This document shows positions 1 to 5,334 of a stretch of DNA of 5,932 nucleotides, piece after piece. Made by a program: the position numbers and the translations under genes. Within the stretch, counting starts at the first letter, position 1. Every line of letters starts with the position of its first letter. The notes beneath the pieces are model-generated. The model worked only from the letters and a program-made list of their open reading frames with translations. It searched no databases and was not told the origin of the DNA. Source of the stretch: Lachnospiraceae bacterium (GTDB taxonomy: Bacteria > Bacillota > Clostridia > Lachnospirales > Lachnospiraceae); the NCBI GenBank assembly GCA_017615375.1, contig JAGAAH010000183.1:1-5932 (forward strand), given 5' to 3'.

Positions 1-1
1 A

Positions 2-628
2 TTAAAGTTGCTTTCAAAGCTTTATAATGTTTCGATCAACACACTGCTTGGTTCGCCGCATAAGCTTATCTGTCAATGCTGCGGTATGCCGTTGGAAGAT
101 GAAATAATCGGACGAAACGAAGACGGCACATTGAACGAGGATTATTGTAAGTGGTGCTACGCTGATGGAACTTACACCTACAGTGATATGGATGATCTGA
201 TTGATGTTTGTGTCCGCAACATGGTAAATGAAAATTTCACCGAAGAGCAGGCGAGAGAGTATCTGAAACAGTCTCTGCCAAAACTGGATTACTGGAAACG
301 ATACGAGGAACTTGGTGACGGCGGACAGTTTGAGGAGTTCAAGCAGAAGGTGATTGATGAAATCAACGATCTGCATATTGATGGCATGCCGAAGCTTACG
401 AAGCTGAATGCCCTTGTGGGGAAGTTTGTCAATCTGGAGTATCCGCTTCCGAGCGGTGTGAATGTGAAGTTCCTGGATGATCAGACTACATATCTGGGGA
501 ATCAGCTGGAATCTGAGATCGTAGATGGACTCTGTTTCGGCATCCTTGCAAATATGGAGTTCATCATGATAAGCACATATGAGGCAGAAGGAAAGAATCC
601 TGAGCTGATCCTGTATAAAAAGAGGTAA
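2..628 (+). CDS. XRE-type helix-turn-helix / zinc-ribbon protein, 5' end outside window
   Basis: The reading frame is open from base 2, so the gene starts upstream of the window. The TTG at base 8 is an internal Leu codon, not a start. The first visible residues (LLSKLYNVSINTLLG) look like the last helix of an XRE/Cro helix-turn-helix domain, suggesting an N-terminal DNA-binding domain that is mostly cut off. Directly after it comes a zinc ribbon with CQCCGMPLED and, about 22 residues later, YCKWCY: two CxxC pairs (counting from base 8, C22/C25 and C47/C50). This matches the 'putative zinc ribbon' family that often stands alone or follows an HTH in clostridia. An acidic helical stretch (about residues 75-120) follows, then a C-terminal part (about 125-206) that I do not recognise. 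Role inferred: a metal- or redox-sensitive transcription regulator; target unknown. It ends at TAA 626-628, just before terminator T1. Family call good, function open. Confidence 0.85.
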   Translation, partial: LKLLSKLYNVSINTLLGSPHKLICQCCGMPLEDEIIGRNEDGTLNEDYCKWCYADGTYTYSDMDDLIDVCVRNMVNENFTEEQAREYLKQSLPKLDYWKRYEELGDGGQFEEFKQKVIDEINDLHIDGMPKLTKLNALVGKFVNLEYPLPSGVNVKFLDDQTTYLGNQLESEIVDGLCFGILANMEFIMISTYEAEGKNPELILYKKR

Positions 629-639
629 GGGAAGCTATG

Positions 640-666
640 AAGGACGCCTATGTGGCGTCCTTTTTT
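640..666 (+). terminator. Rho-independent terminator T1
   Basis: A perfect 9-bp stem, AAGGACGCC (640-648) with GGCGTCCTT (654-662), has a 5-base loop (TATGT) and a six-T run at 661-666. It begins 11 bases after the stop codon of the zinc-ribbon gene. The stem sequence is identical to those of T2 and T3. The T-tract is on one side only, so it works for the + strand. Confidence 0.93.
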
Positions 667-693
667 AAGTTGAAAAGCGTATCTTATTTCTTT

Positions 694-807
694 GGAGGTT
701 AACAGCATGGGGTAGATCAGCGAGCAGAGAATACCAATATAAAAGCGAATCGTTTGTTAAAATGGTTTACGGCGTGGAATAATAAAAAAGGAGAATTGGC
801 TTTTTAA
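694..807 (+). other. Possible decayed short gene (strong RBS, start codon, immediate stop)
   Basis: GGAGG at 694-698 sits 8 bases before an ATG at 707, an ideal start site, but the frame reads ATG GGG TAG and stops after two codons. Removing one G from the G run (709-712) would open a frame to the stop at 780-782, starting MGRSASREYQYKS. The remaining frame is also open, from 703 to the stop at 805-807 (34 codons), but has no ATG. The REYQYKS start is loosely like the N-terminus of Rpn-type (PD-(D/E)XK) transposase/nuclease proteins of Lachnospiraceae. That is recollection rather than an alignment, and much of such a protein would be missing. It could equally be a leader or chance. Confidence 0.2.
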
Positions 808-813
808 AAAACG

Positions 814-839
814 AAAATAACATTTGAATTGTTATTTTT
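814..839. repeat. AT-rich inverted repeat upstream of the lipoprotein promoter
   Basis: Perfect 9-bp arms, AAAATAACA (814-822) and TGTTATTTT (830-838), are separated by TTTGAAT, with one more T at 839. As RNA the hairpin would be weak (two G-C pairs), so it would be a poor terminator. As DNA it is an operator-like dyad centred about 50-60 bases upstream of the predicted transcription start (about 883), a place where activators or repressors bind. No regulator can be named. Confidence 0.4.
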
Positions 840-847
840 AAATGGGT

Positions 848-876
848 TTTAATTTATTTTCATTTCGTGCTATAAT
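848..876 (+). promoter_or_regulatory. Extended -10 promoter for the lipoprotein gene
   Basis: A perfect TATAAT lies at 871-876, preceded directly by TGC (868-870), giving the extended -10 element TGnTATAAT. The -35 position at 17-bp spacing (848-853, TTTAAT) is weak, as is common with extended -10 promoters. Predicted start is about 883, so the leader would be about 45 bases. The spacer is T-rich. Confidence 0.75.
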
Positions 877-912
877 GTTGAAGTGTTAATAATGGCAGTA
901 TATCTGCCCGGG

Positions 913-920
913 AAAGAGGT
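913..920 (+). promoter_or_regulatory. Ribosome binding site fixing the lipoprotein start
   Basis: AAAGAGGT ends 7 bases before the ATG at 928. This supports starting at 928 rather than at the upstream in-frame GTG (883), which lies at the predicted transcription start and would add 15 residues in front of the signal peptide. Confidence 0.75.
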
Positions 921-927
921 AATAATT

Positions 928-1389
928 ATGATGAAAAAATTAGCTTTATTGGTAGTCGGAGTTTTGTTGTGTTTAAGTATTACGGCGTGTGGAAAAGCTA
1001 CGGAATCGAAAGAGCTTGAAGCTGATACCGAGCAGGAAAACGAAACAGAAACCATAGTGGGAATGTGGCAGACGGTATCTATCGGGTATGTCGAGGGAGA
1101 TTCGATTCAGCCGATGTATTATGTTCAGTTTACGGATTCTGAGATAAAGTATGGGCACCTGGTAGACGGAGCATTCTCTTTGGACCATGTAAATAAGATT
1201 AGTAGTATTGAGAAGCTTGCCGATGGTAGATATAGAGTACAGGCAGAGACCTCAACAGGAATTAAGTATACCTATCAGACGAGTGAAGAAGATGCTGCGA
1301 TAATGGAATACTATGAAACATGGGATGAAAGTGAGTTTTCTGCAAAGTACAGCGGTTCCTCATCGCTTATGAGATGCACCGAGCAGTAA
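928..1389 (+). CDS. Small secreted lipoprotein, function unknown
   Basis: A 153-residue protein with a classic lipoprotein signal peptide: MMKK, a hydrophobic core (LALLVVGVLLCL), and the lipobox ITAC with the lipidated cysteine at residue 21. It should be anchored to the outer face of the membrane. An acidic Glu/Thr-rich linker (about 23-42) leads to a compact domain (about 43-153) that opens with GMW at 45-47 and alternates beta-strand-like stretches with YVQF, EIKYGHL and YRVQAET. The GxW start and small beta-rich layout recall lipocalin-like lipoproteins of clostridia, but I cannot assign a family or ligand. A second ATG at 931 would shorten it by one residue. The gene is monocistronic: it has its own extended -10 promoter and is followed by T2. 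Lipoprotein status is well supported; the role is unknown. Confidence 0.85.
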   Translation: MMKKLALLVVGVLLCLSITACGKATESKELEADTEQENETETIVGMWQTVSIGYVEGDSIQPMYYVQFTDSEIKYGHLVDGAFSLDHVNKISSIEKLADGRYRVQAETSTGIKYTYQTSEEDAAIMEYYETWDESEFSAKYSGSSSLMRCTEQ

Positions 1390-1443
1390 TAGAGTAGATA
1401 GCCGTATTTATCGCATTGGAACAGTAGTCAATGTACGTGTATT

Positions 1444-1468
1444 AAGGACGCCTACGGGCGTCCTTTTT
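1444..1468 (+). terminator. Rho-independent terminator T2
   Basis: A 9-bp stem, AAGGACGCC (1444-1452) with GGCGTCCTT (1457-1465), a 4-base loop TACG, and a T run at 1464-1468. It lies 55 bases after the lipoprotein stop. The stem is identical to T1 and T3, and the flanks (ATT before, TTTTTAA after) match T3. Confidence 0.92.
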
Positions 1469-1480
1469 AATTTTGAAGAC

Positions 1481-1509
1481 TTGATATTGAAGTTCCAATA
1501 AGATAGAAT
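1481..1509 (+). promoter_or_regulatory. Sigma-70/SigA-type promoter of the rubrerythrin gene
   Basis: TTGATA (1481-1486) and TAGAAT (1504-1509) are separated by exactly 17 bases, a near-consensus housekeeping promoter. Predicted transcription start is about 1516, giving a leader of about 55 bases. The spacer contains the dyad TATTG-N6-CAATA (1485-1500), which could let a repressor block RNA polymerase. Confidence 0.75.
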
Positions 1510-1547
1510 ATAGTTACTATATATCTTTCGGGAACTTCAATCCCGAA
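1486..1547. repeat. Two overlapping inverted repeats at the rubrerythrin promoter and leader
   Basis: Repeat A: ATTGAAGTTCC (1486-1496) is perfectly complementary to GGAACTTCAAT (1531-1541), 11 bp with 34 bases between, bracketing the -10 box. Repeat B: TTCGGGA (1527-1533) with TCCCGAA (1541-1547), 7 bp with a 7-base loop, lies at the predicted 5' end of the mRNA. The right arm of A covers the loop of B, so only one structure can form at a time. As DNA, A looks like paired operator sites. As RNA, B could be a stabilising 5' hairpin. The bases are certain; the function is not. Confidence 0.55.
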
Positions 1548-1558
1548 GAGAATTAAAT

Positions 1559-1564
1559 GGAGGT
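1559..1564 (+). promoter_or_regulatory. Ribosome binding site that fixes the rubrerythrin start
   Basis: GGAGGT abuts the first in-frame ATG (1565) with no spacing, which is too close for initiation there. It lies 6-7 bases before the second ATG (1571), which is optimal. The start is therefore 1571, removing the first two residues of the longest frame and giving [10 protein letters not shown], the usual N-terminus of this family. Confidence 0.85.
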
Positions 1565-1570
1565 ATGAAG

Positions 1571-2110
1571 ATGAAATACGTTTGTTCAGTATGCGGTTAC
1601 GTTCATGAAGGTGATGAAGCTCCGGCAGAATGCCCGATTTGCCACGCTCCGGCAGATAAGTTTAATAAGCAGGAAGGCGAGATGACATGGGCAGCAGAGC
1701 ACGTTGTAGGTGTTGCTAAGGGTGCTCCGGCCGAGATTATAGAAGGACTTCGTGCCAACTTTAACGGTGAGTGCACGGAAGTCGGTATGTATCTTGCAAT
1801 GTCACGTCAGGCATATCGTGAAGGATATCCTGAGGTTGGCGACTATTATGAGAAGGCTGCTTTTGAAGAGGCAGAGCATGCAGCTAAGTTTGCAGAGCTT
1901 CTTGGAGAAGTTCTTACAGATTCAACCAAGCAGAACCTTAAGGTTCGTGTAGAGGCGGAAAACGGCGCTACTGCAGGTAAGGTTGAACTTGCTAAGAAGG
2001 CAAAAGAGCTTAACCTCGATGCAATTCATGATACGGTTCATGAGATGGCTCGCGACGAGGCAAGACACGGCAAGGCTTTCAAGGGCTTACTTGAGAGATA
2101 TTTCAAATAA
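1571..2110 (+). CDS. rbr: Rubrerythrin with N-terminal rubredoxin domain ('reverse' rubrerythrin)
   Basis: A 179-residue cytoplasmic non-haem iron peroxidase that reduces hydrogen peroxide to water with electrons from NAD(P)H via rubredoxin-type carriers. Residues 1-33 form a short rubredoxin-like domain whose Cys5, Cys8, Cys21 and Cys24 would bind one iron. Residues about 40-179 form the ferritin-like four-helix bundle, with diiron-ligand motifs GECTEVGMY (E67/E70), EEAEHAAKF (E99-H103 region), RVEAENGA (E128/E130) and DEARHGKAF (E163/H166). Exact ligand assignment is by family analogy. Classical rubrerythrins carry rubredoxin at the C-terminus; here it is N-terminal, as in the reverse rubrerythrins of Clostridium acetobutylicum, which belong to an NADH peroxidase system induced by oxygen. 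It is a single-gene unit with its own promoter and terminator T3, and it lies just upstream of the flavodiiron operon. The promoter dyads suggest specific regulation, but I see no recognisable PerR box. Confidence 0.95.
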   Translation: MKYVCSVCGYVHEGDEAPAECPICHAPADKFNKQEGEMTWAAEHVVGVAKGAPAEIIEGLRANFNGECTEVGMYLAMSRQAYREGYPEVGDYYEKAAFEEAEHAAKFAELLGEVLTDSTKQNLKVRVEAENGATAGKVELAKKAKELNLDAIHDTVHEMARDEARHGKAFKGLLERYFK

Positions 2111-2137
2111 AATAGTGATTAACGAATAATCTATATT

Positions 2138-2165
2138 AAGGACGCCTCATAGGGGCGTCCTTTTT
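2138..2165 (+). terminator. Rho-independent terminator T3
   Basis: A 9-bp stem, AAGGACGCC (2138-2146) with GGCGTCCTT (2154-2162), a 7-base loop TCATAGG and a T run at 2161-2165. It starts 28 bases after the rubrerythrin stop and separates that gene from the flavodiiron operon. Same stem as T1 and T2. Confidence 0.92.
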
Positions 2166-2175
2166 AAATATCGCA

Positions 2176-2204
2176 TTGCTTTATTTATTTTCCTGTGCTA
2201 TTGT
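2176..2204 (+). promoter_or_regulatory. Promoter of the flavodiiron / HD-GYP / GNAT operon
   Basis: TTGCTT (2176-2181), a 17-base T-rich spacer, and TATTGT (2199-2204) preceded by TGC (2196-2198), an extended -10. The GTGCTAT core matches the lipoprotein promoter. Predicted start is about 2211, leaving a leader of about 40 bases. It lies 11 bases beyond T3, so transcription restarts here. Confidence 0.6.
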
Positions 2205-2251
2205 GAAAGTAAATTATATGGATGCATAGCGGTTAGAAAGGAGACGAGAAG

Positions 2252-4084
2252 ATGGCAATTGATATGACGGTTTCGAACGATATCAGATACGTGGGGGTTA
2301 ATGACCACAAGATCGACCTTTTTGAGGGACAGTATAAGGTCCCGCAGGGAATGGCCTATAATTCCTACGCGATAGTAGACGATAAAGTAGCCATAATGGA
2401 TACGGTTGACGCGAAGTTTACGCATGAGTGGCTCGATAATATTCATAAGGCCCTTGATGGTCGCAAGCCTGATTATCTCGTCATCCAGCATATGGAGCCG
2501 GATCATTCGGCGAATATTGTTAATTTCACGAAGACTTACCCTGATGCTACGATAGTTTCATCTTCGAAAGCTTTTACGATGATGAAGAATTTCTTCGGTA
2601 CCGAGTTTGAAGAAAAGCGCATCGTTGTAGGTGAGGGCGACACATTAAGCTTGGGAAAGCATACGCTTACATTCGTTACGGCGCCTATGGTACACTGGCC
2701 GGAAGTAATAATGACATATGATAACGTTGATAAGGTATTGTTCTCTGCAGACGGATTCGGTAAGTTCGGCGCTAACGACGTTGATAATCCCGACGGAGAT
2801 ATCAATGTCGATGCCTCTGCATGGGACGACGAAGCGAGAAGATATTATATAGGAATAGTCGGAAAGTATGGAGCGCAGGTGCAGGCGGTTCTTAAGAAAG
2901 CGGCAGGCCTTGAGATTAATACTATTTGTCCGCTTCATGGCCCTGTATTAAAGAAGGACCTTGCGCATTATCTTAAGAAGTATGACATCTGGTCATCTTA
3001 CGAAGCAGAGAGCGAAGGCATATTTATCGCATATACGAGTGTATACGGTCATACCAGGCAGGCGGCAGAGCTTCTCGCAGAAAAGCTTAAGACCAAGGGT
3101 TGCCCGAAGGTTGTGATTATGGACCTTGCGAGGGAAGATATGGCGAAGGCGGTCGAGAATGCGTTCCGCTACGGCAAGATAGTACTTGCAACTACAACCT
3201 ATAATGCCGAAGTATTCCCGTTCATGCATACTTTCTTGGAAAACCTTGTGGAAAGAGGATTCAAAAAGCGCACGATTGGAATAATCGAGAACGGTTCATG
3301 GGCGCCGCAGGCAGCGCGCGTAATCATGAAGAAGCTTGAGAATTGTAAGGATATAACTTATACGGAGACAACCGTTAAGATAATCTCGGCACTTAACGAC
3401 GAGAGCAAAGCGCAGGTAGACAGCCTTGCGGAAGAGCTTTGCAGGGATTATATGGCGCAGGACGGAAATACGGCGAATAAGAATGATATGACCGCGCTTT
3501 TTAAGATAGGATACGGATTGTACGTGATTACGTCTAATGACGGTGATCGCGACAACGGAATGATCTGCAACACGGTAACGCAGGTTGCCAATTCTCCTGA
3601 TAGGATTGCGGTTACTATTAATAAGCAGAATTATACTCACCATGTAGTTAAGCAGACGGGAGTTATGAATGTTAACTGCCTCTCGGTTGATGCGCCGTTT
3701 AGTGTATTCGAGAATTTCGGTTTCAGAAGCGGACGTAATGTCGATAAGTTCGAAGGCGAAGAGTTGCTTCGTGCCGACAATAACCTTGTCTTTTTGTCAA
3801 AGTACATCAATGCCTTTATGTCATTAAAGGTTGAGCAGTATGTGGATCTCGATTCTCACGGCATGTTCATATGCCGGGTGACGGAAGCGAGAGTATTAAG
3901 CGACCGCGACACGATGACTTATACATATTATCAGAATAACGTTAAGCCGAAGCCTGATACGGAAGGCAAGAAGGGCTATGTATGTAAGGTTTGCGGTTAT
4001 GTATATGAGGGAGATACTCTTCCTGAAGACTTTATTTGCCCGTTATGTAAGCACGGAGCATCGGATTTTGAGCCTGTAGGATAA
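2252..4084 (+). CDS. fprA: Four-domain flavodiiron protein: diiron core, flavodoxin, flavin reductase, rubredoxin
   Basis: A 610-residue cytoplasmic reductase that should convert O2 to water and/or NO to N2O. Residues about 1-250 are the metallo-beta-lactamase-like diiron core with all six usual ligands: H80, E82, D84 (HMEPDH), H148 (VHWPE), D167 (SADGFG) and H229 (CPLHGP). Residues about 255-400 are a flavodoxin domain with the FMN phosphate loop TSVYGHT (262-268). Residues about 412-565 match the FMN-binding flavin reductase family. Residues 575-610 are a short rubredoxin with C578, C581, C596, C599. Two-domain FprA proteins are about 400 residues. The extra C-terminal part corresponds to the 'high molecular weight rubredoxin' (Hrb) that is a separate neighbouring protein in Moorella thermoacetica, where Hrb and FprA together have NO reductase activity. 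This gene thus resembles an FprA-Hrb fusion, probably self-sufficient with NAD(P)H (inferred). AAAGGAG at 2237-2243 supports the ATG; 41 bases without a terminator lead to the next gene. Confidence 0.96.
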   Translation: MAIDMTVSNDIRYVGVNDHKIDLFEGQYKVPQGMAYNSYAIVDDKVAIMDTVDAKFTHEWLDNIHKALDGRKPDYLVIQHMEPDHSANIVNFTKTYPDATIVSSSKAFTMMKNFFGTEFEEKRIVVGEGDTLSLGKHTLTFVTAPMVHWPEVIMTYDNVDKVLFSADGFGKFGANDVDNPDGDINVDASAWDDEARRYYIGIVGKYGAQVQAVLKKAAGLEINTICPLHGPVLKKDLAHYLKKYDIWSSYEAESEGIFIAYTSVYGHTRQAAELLAEKLKTKGCPKVVIMDLAREDMAKAVENAFRYGKIVLATTTYNAEVFPFMHTFLENLVERGFKKRTIGIIENGSWAPQAARVIMKKLENCKDITYTETTVKIISALNDESKAQVDSLAEELCRDYMAQDGNTANKNDMTALFKIGYGLYVITSNDGDRDNGMICNTVTQVANSPDRIAVTINKQNYTHHVVKQTGVMNVNCLSVDAPFSVFENFGFRSGRNVDKFEGEELLRADNNLVFLSKYINAFMSLKVEQYVDLDSHGMFICRVTEARVLSDRDTMTYTYYQNNVKPKPDTEGKKGYVCKVCGYVYEGDTLPEDFICPLCKHGASDFEPVG

Positions 4085-4098
4085 AAGAAATACATATC

Positions 4099-4125
4099 AA
4101 CTTAACTTGAAGAAGGACTTAAGTT
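4099..4125 (+). promoter_or_regulatory. Inverted repeat enclosing the ribosome binding site of the HD-GYP gene
   Basis: AACTTAA (4099-4105) pairs perfectly with TTAAGTT (4119-4125), ending right at the ATG. The modest binding site AAGGA (4113-4117) lies in the 13-base loop. The right arm is also part of the 8-bp palindrome ACTTAAGT (4117-4124). No T-tract follows, so it is not a terminator. The A-U rich stem is weak; a mild effect on translation is possible. Confidence 0.35.
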
Positions 4126-5334
4126 ATGAAAATAGCAGGGAAGATTAAGAAACTATATAAGAAAGCATATAAAGCAATGATAGAGGACTGCGACCTTTGG
4201 CAGCAGCTTCTTAATATCGCGGTTGTAATTGCGATTGTCGGTGGTTTTATCTCAGTGATACTGTCATTGGCGCTTAAGAGTTCGTGGTTTGCAATTTCTG
4301 CATTTATTTTTACGTGCGTATTTGCGATAGTATGCCTTATAATATCTTTAAAATCCAAGGATGTTATATATGCAGCGGTTCTTTTTTGTATAGTCGCGGA
4401 ATTTATCTTGTTCCCTTACATGTATTTTACCTCGGGCGGTTTTCATGGAGGAATGCCAATATGGCTGCTTCTTGGCCTTGTAATAAGCTGGGTTGTAATA
4501 AGAAAAAAGATACTATATGTAATATATGGCCTGGGCCTTGTTTTCCAGTGCCTTTGCATTATCTATAGCGAGCGTCATCCGAAATCGATAATAGAGTTCC
4601 CGTCTGAGCACGCGGTTGCAATGGATGTTGTACAGTCGCTTGCGCTTGTATCATTCATTATCGGCGTGATTATTAAGTATCAGAGCCGTGCATATGAAAA
4701 GAAGCAGGCAGAGCTTGATAAGGCTAATGAACAGCTTGCCGAAGCCAATGAGCGAATTACGATGCAGTCAATGTACACACTTGCAAAGACCATCGATGCG
4801 AAAGATAAGTATACCAACGGTCATTCAATGCGAGTTGCGAAATATTCTAAGATGATAGCCGAGAGACTTAAGTTATCGGAGTCGGAGATAGAAGAGCTTA
4901 CCAATATGGCGCTTTTACATGATATTGGTAAGATAGGCGTTCCGGATGCTATCATCAATAAGAAAGATGTGCTTTCTGATGAAGAGTATTACATAGTAAA
5001 AAAGCACCCGGCGGTAGGCTTTGATATACTTGCGGAGATGCCGGAGATGAAAGGAATCGGCGCAGGCGCAAGATGGCATCACGAGCGCTATGACGGTACG
5101 GGATATCCGGACGGTCTTAAAGGTAACGATATCCCGCTCTATGCGAGAATAATAGGTGTTGCTGATGCATATGATGCAATGACGAGTAATAGAAGTTACA
5201 GAGCTTATATGATGCAAAATGACGTAAGAAAAGAACTGCAAGAAGGAAGAGGAAGCCAGTTCGATCCGGAAATCGTTGATATAATGCTTGAAATCTTAGA
5301 GGAGGACAAGGATTATGAATTGCGCGAGCATTAA
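4126..5334 (+). CDS. Membrane-anchored HD-GYP domain protein, predicted c-di-GMP phosphodiesterase
   Basis: A 402-residue membrane protein with a cytoplasmic HD-GYP domain, a family that hydrolyses cyclic di-GMP (to pGpG or GMP). After a basic amphipathic N-terminus there are about six hydrophobic helices (near 29-50, 53-75, 79-101, 111-126, 128-147, 165-184), with GGFHGGMPIW between helices 3 and 4. A charged coiled-coil linker (about 187-212) follows. The catalytic domain (about 214-395) looks intact: H233, the HD pair H265-D266 in HDIGKIG, H294, H318-H319-E320, the DGTGYP signature (323-328) and D347. There is no GGDEF or EAL domain. The membrane part probably senses a signal, but I cannot name it or the ligand. 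The gene lies 41 bases after the flavodiiron gene with no terminator, so co-transcription is likely, and it overlaps the next gene by 20 bases. Enzyme class is confident; activity and link to redox stress are inferred. Confidence 0.93.
   Translation: MKIAGKIKKLYKKAYKAMIEDCDLWQQLLNIAVVIAIVGGFISVILSLALKSSWFAISAFIFTCVFAIVCLIISLKSKDVIYAAVLFCIVAEFILFPYMYFTSGGFHGGMPIWLLLGLVISWVVIRKKILYVIYGLGLVFQCLCIIYSERHPKSIIEFPSEHAVAMDVVQSLALVSFIIGVIIKYQSRAYEKKQAELDKANEQLAEANERITMQSMYTLAKTIDAKDKYTNGHSMRVAKYSKMIAERLKLSESEIEELTNMALLHDIGKIGVPDAIINKKDVLSDEEYYIVKKHPAVGFDILAEMPEMKGIGAGARWHHERYDGTGYPDGLKGNDIPLYARIIGVADAYDAMTSNRSYRAYMMQNDVRKELQEGRGSQFDPEIVDIMLEILEEDKDYELREH
5298..5305 (+). promoter_or_regulatory. Strong ribosome binding site inside the HD-GYP gene
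   Basis: AGAGGAGG lies within the last codons of the HD-GYP gene (encoding LEEDKD) and 9 bases before the ATG at 5315. It supports that start and translation of the acetyltransferase from the same mRNA. Confidence 0.85.

Larger units (their letters stand above)
629..927. other. 299-base intergenic region, contents summarised
   Basis: This stretch holds terminator T1 (640-666), the possible gene remnant (694-807), an AT-rich inverted repeat (814-838), an extended -10 promoter (848-876) and the lipoprotein ribosome binding site (913-920). From about 780 to 866 it is strongly A+T rich, including the palindrome TTTTTAAAAA at 801-810. I see no RNA gene and no intact coding region in it. Confidence 0.7.

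Noticed and set aside
883..927. Upstream GTG start for the lipoprotein
   Set aside because: It lies at the predicted transcription start, lacks a ribosome binding site, and would place 15 mostly non-signal residues before a standard lipoprotein signal peptide.
1565..1570. First in-frame ATG of the rubrerythrin frame as start
   Set aside because: It directly abuts GGAGGT with no spacing; the ATG at 1571 has proper spacing and gives the usual N-terminus.
1752..1952. Overlapping + strand open frame (66 codons) inside the rubrerythrin gene
   Set aside because: It lies wholly within a well supported gene in another frame, has no ribosome binding site and no domain-like sequence.
1444..2165. T2 and T3 as ends of a mobile element carrying the rubrerythrin gene
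   Set aside because: The repeats are hairpins with T-tracts placed just after stop codons, T1 has the same stem, and there is no transposase or target-site duplication.
2198..3643. Several minus-strand open frames opposite the flavodiiron gene
   Set aside because: They are antisense shadows without recognisable domains or ribosome binding sites; the + strand frame has complete catalytic motifs throughout.
4284..4568. Open frame of 94 codons inside the HD-GYP membrane region
   Set aside because: A shadow of the hydrophobic coding region: cysteine- and aromatic-rich with no family motif, while the host frame has intact HD-GYP motifs.
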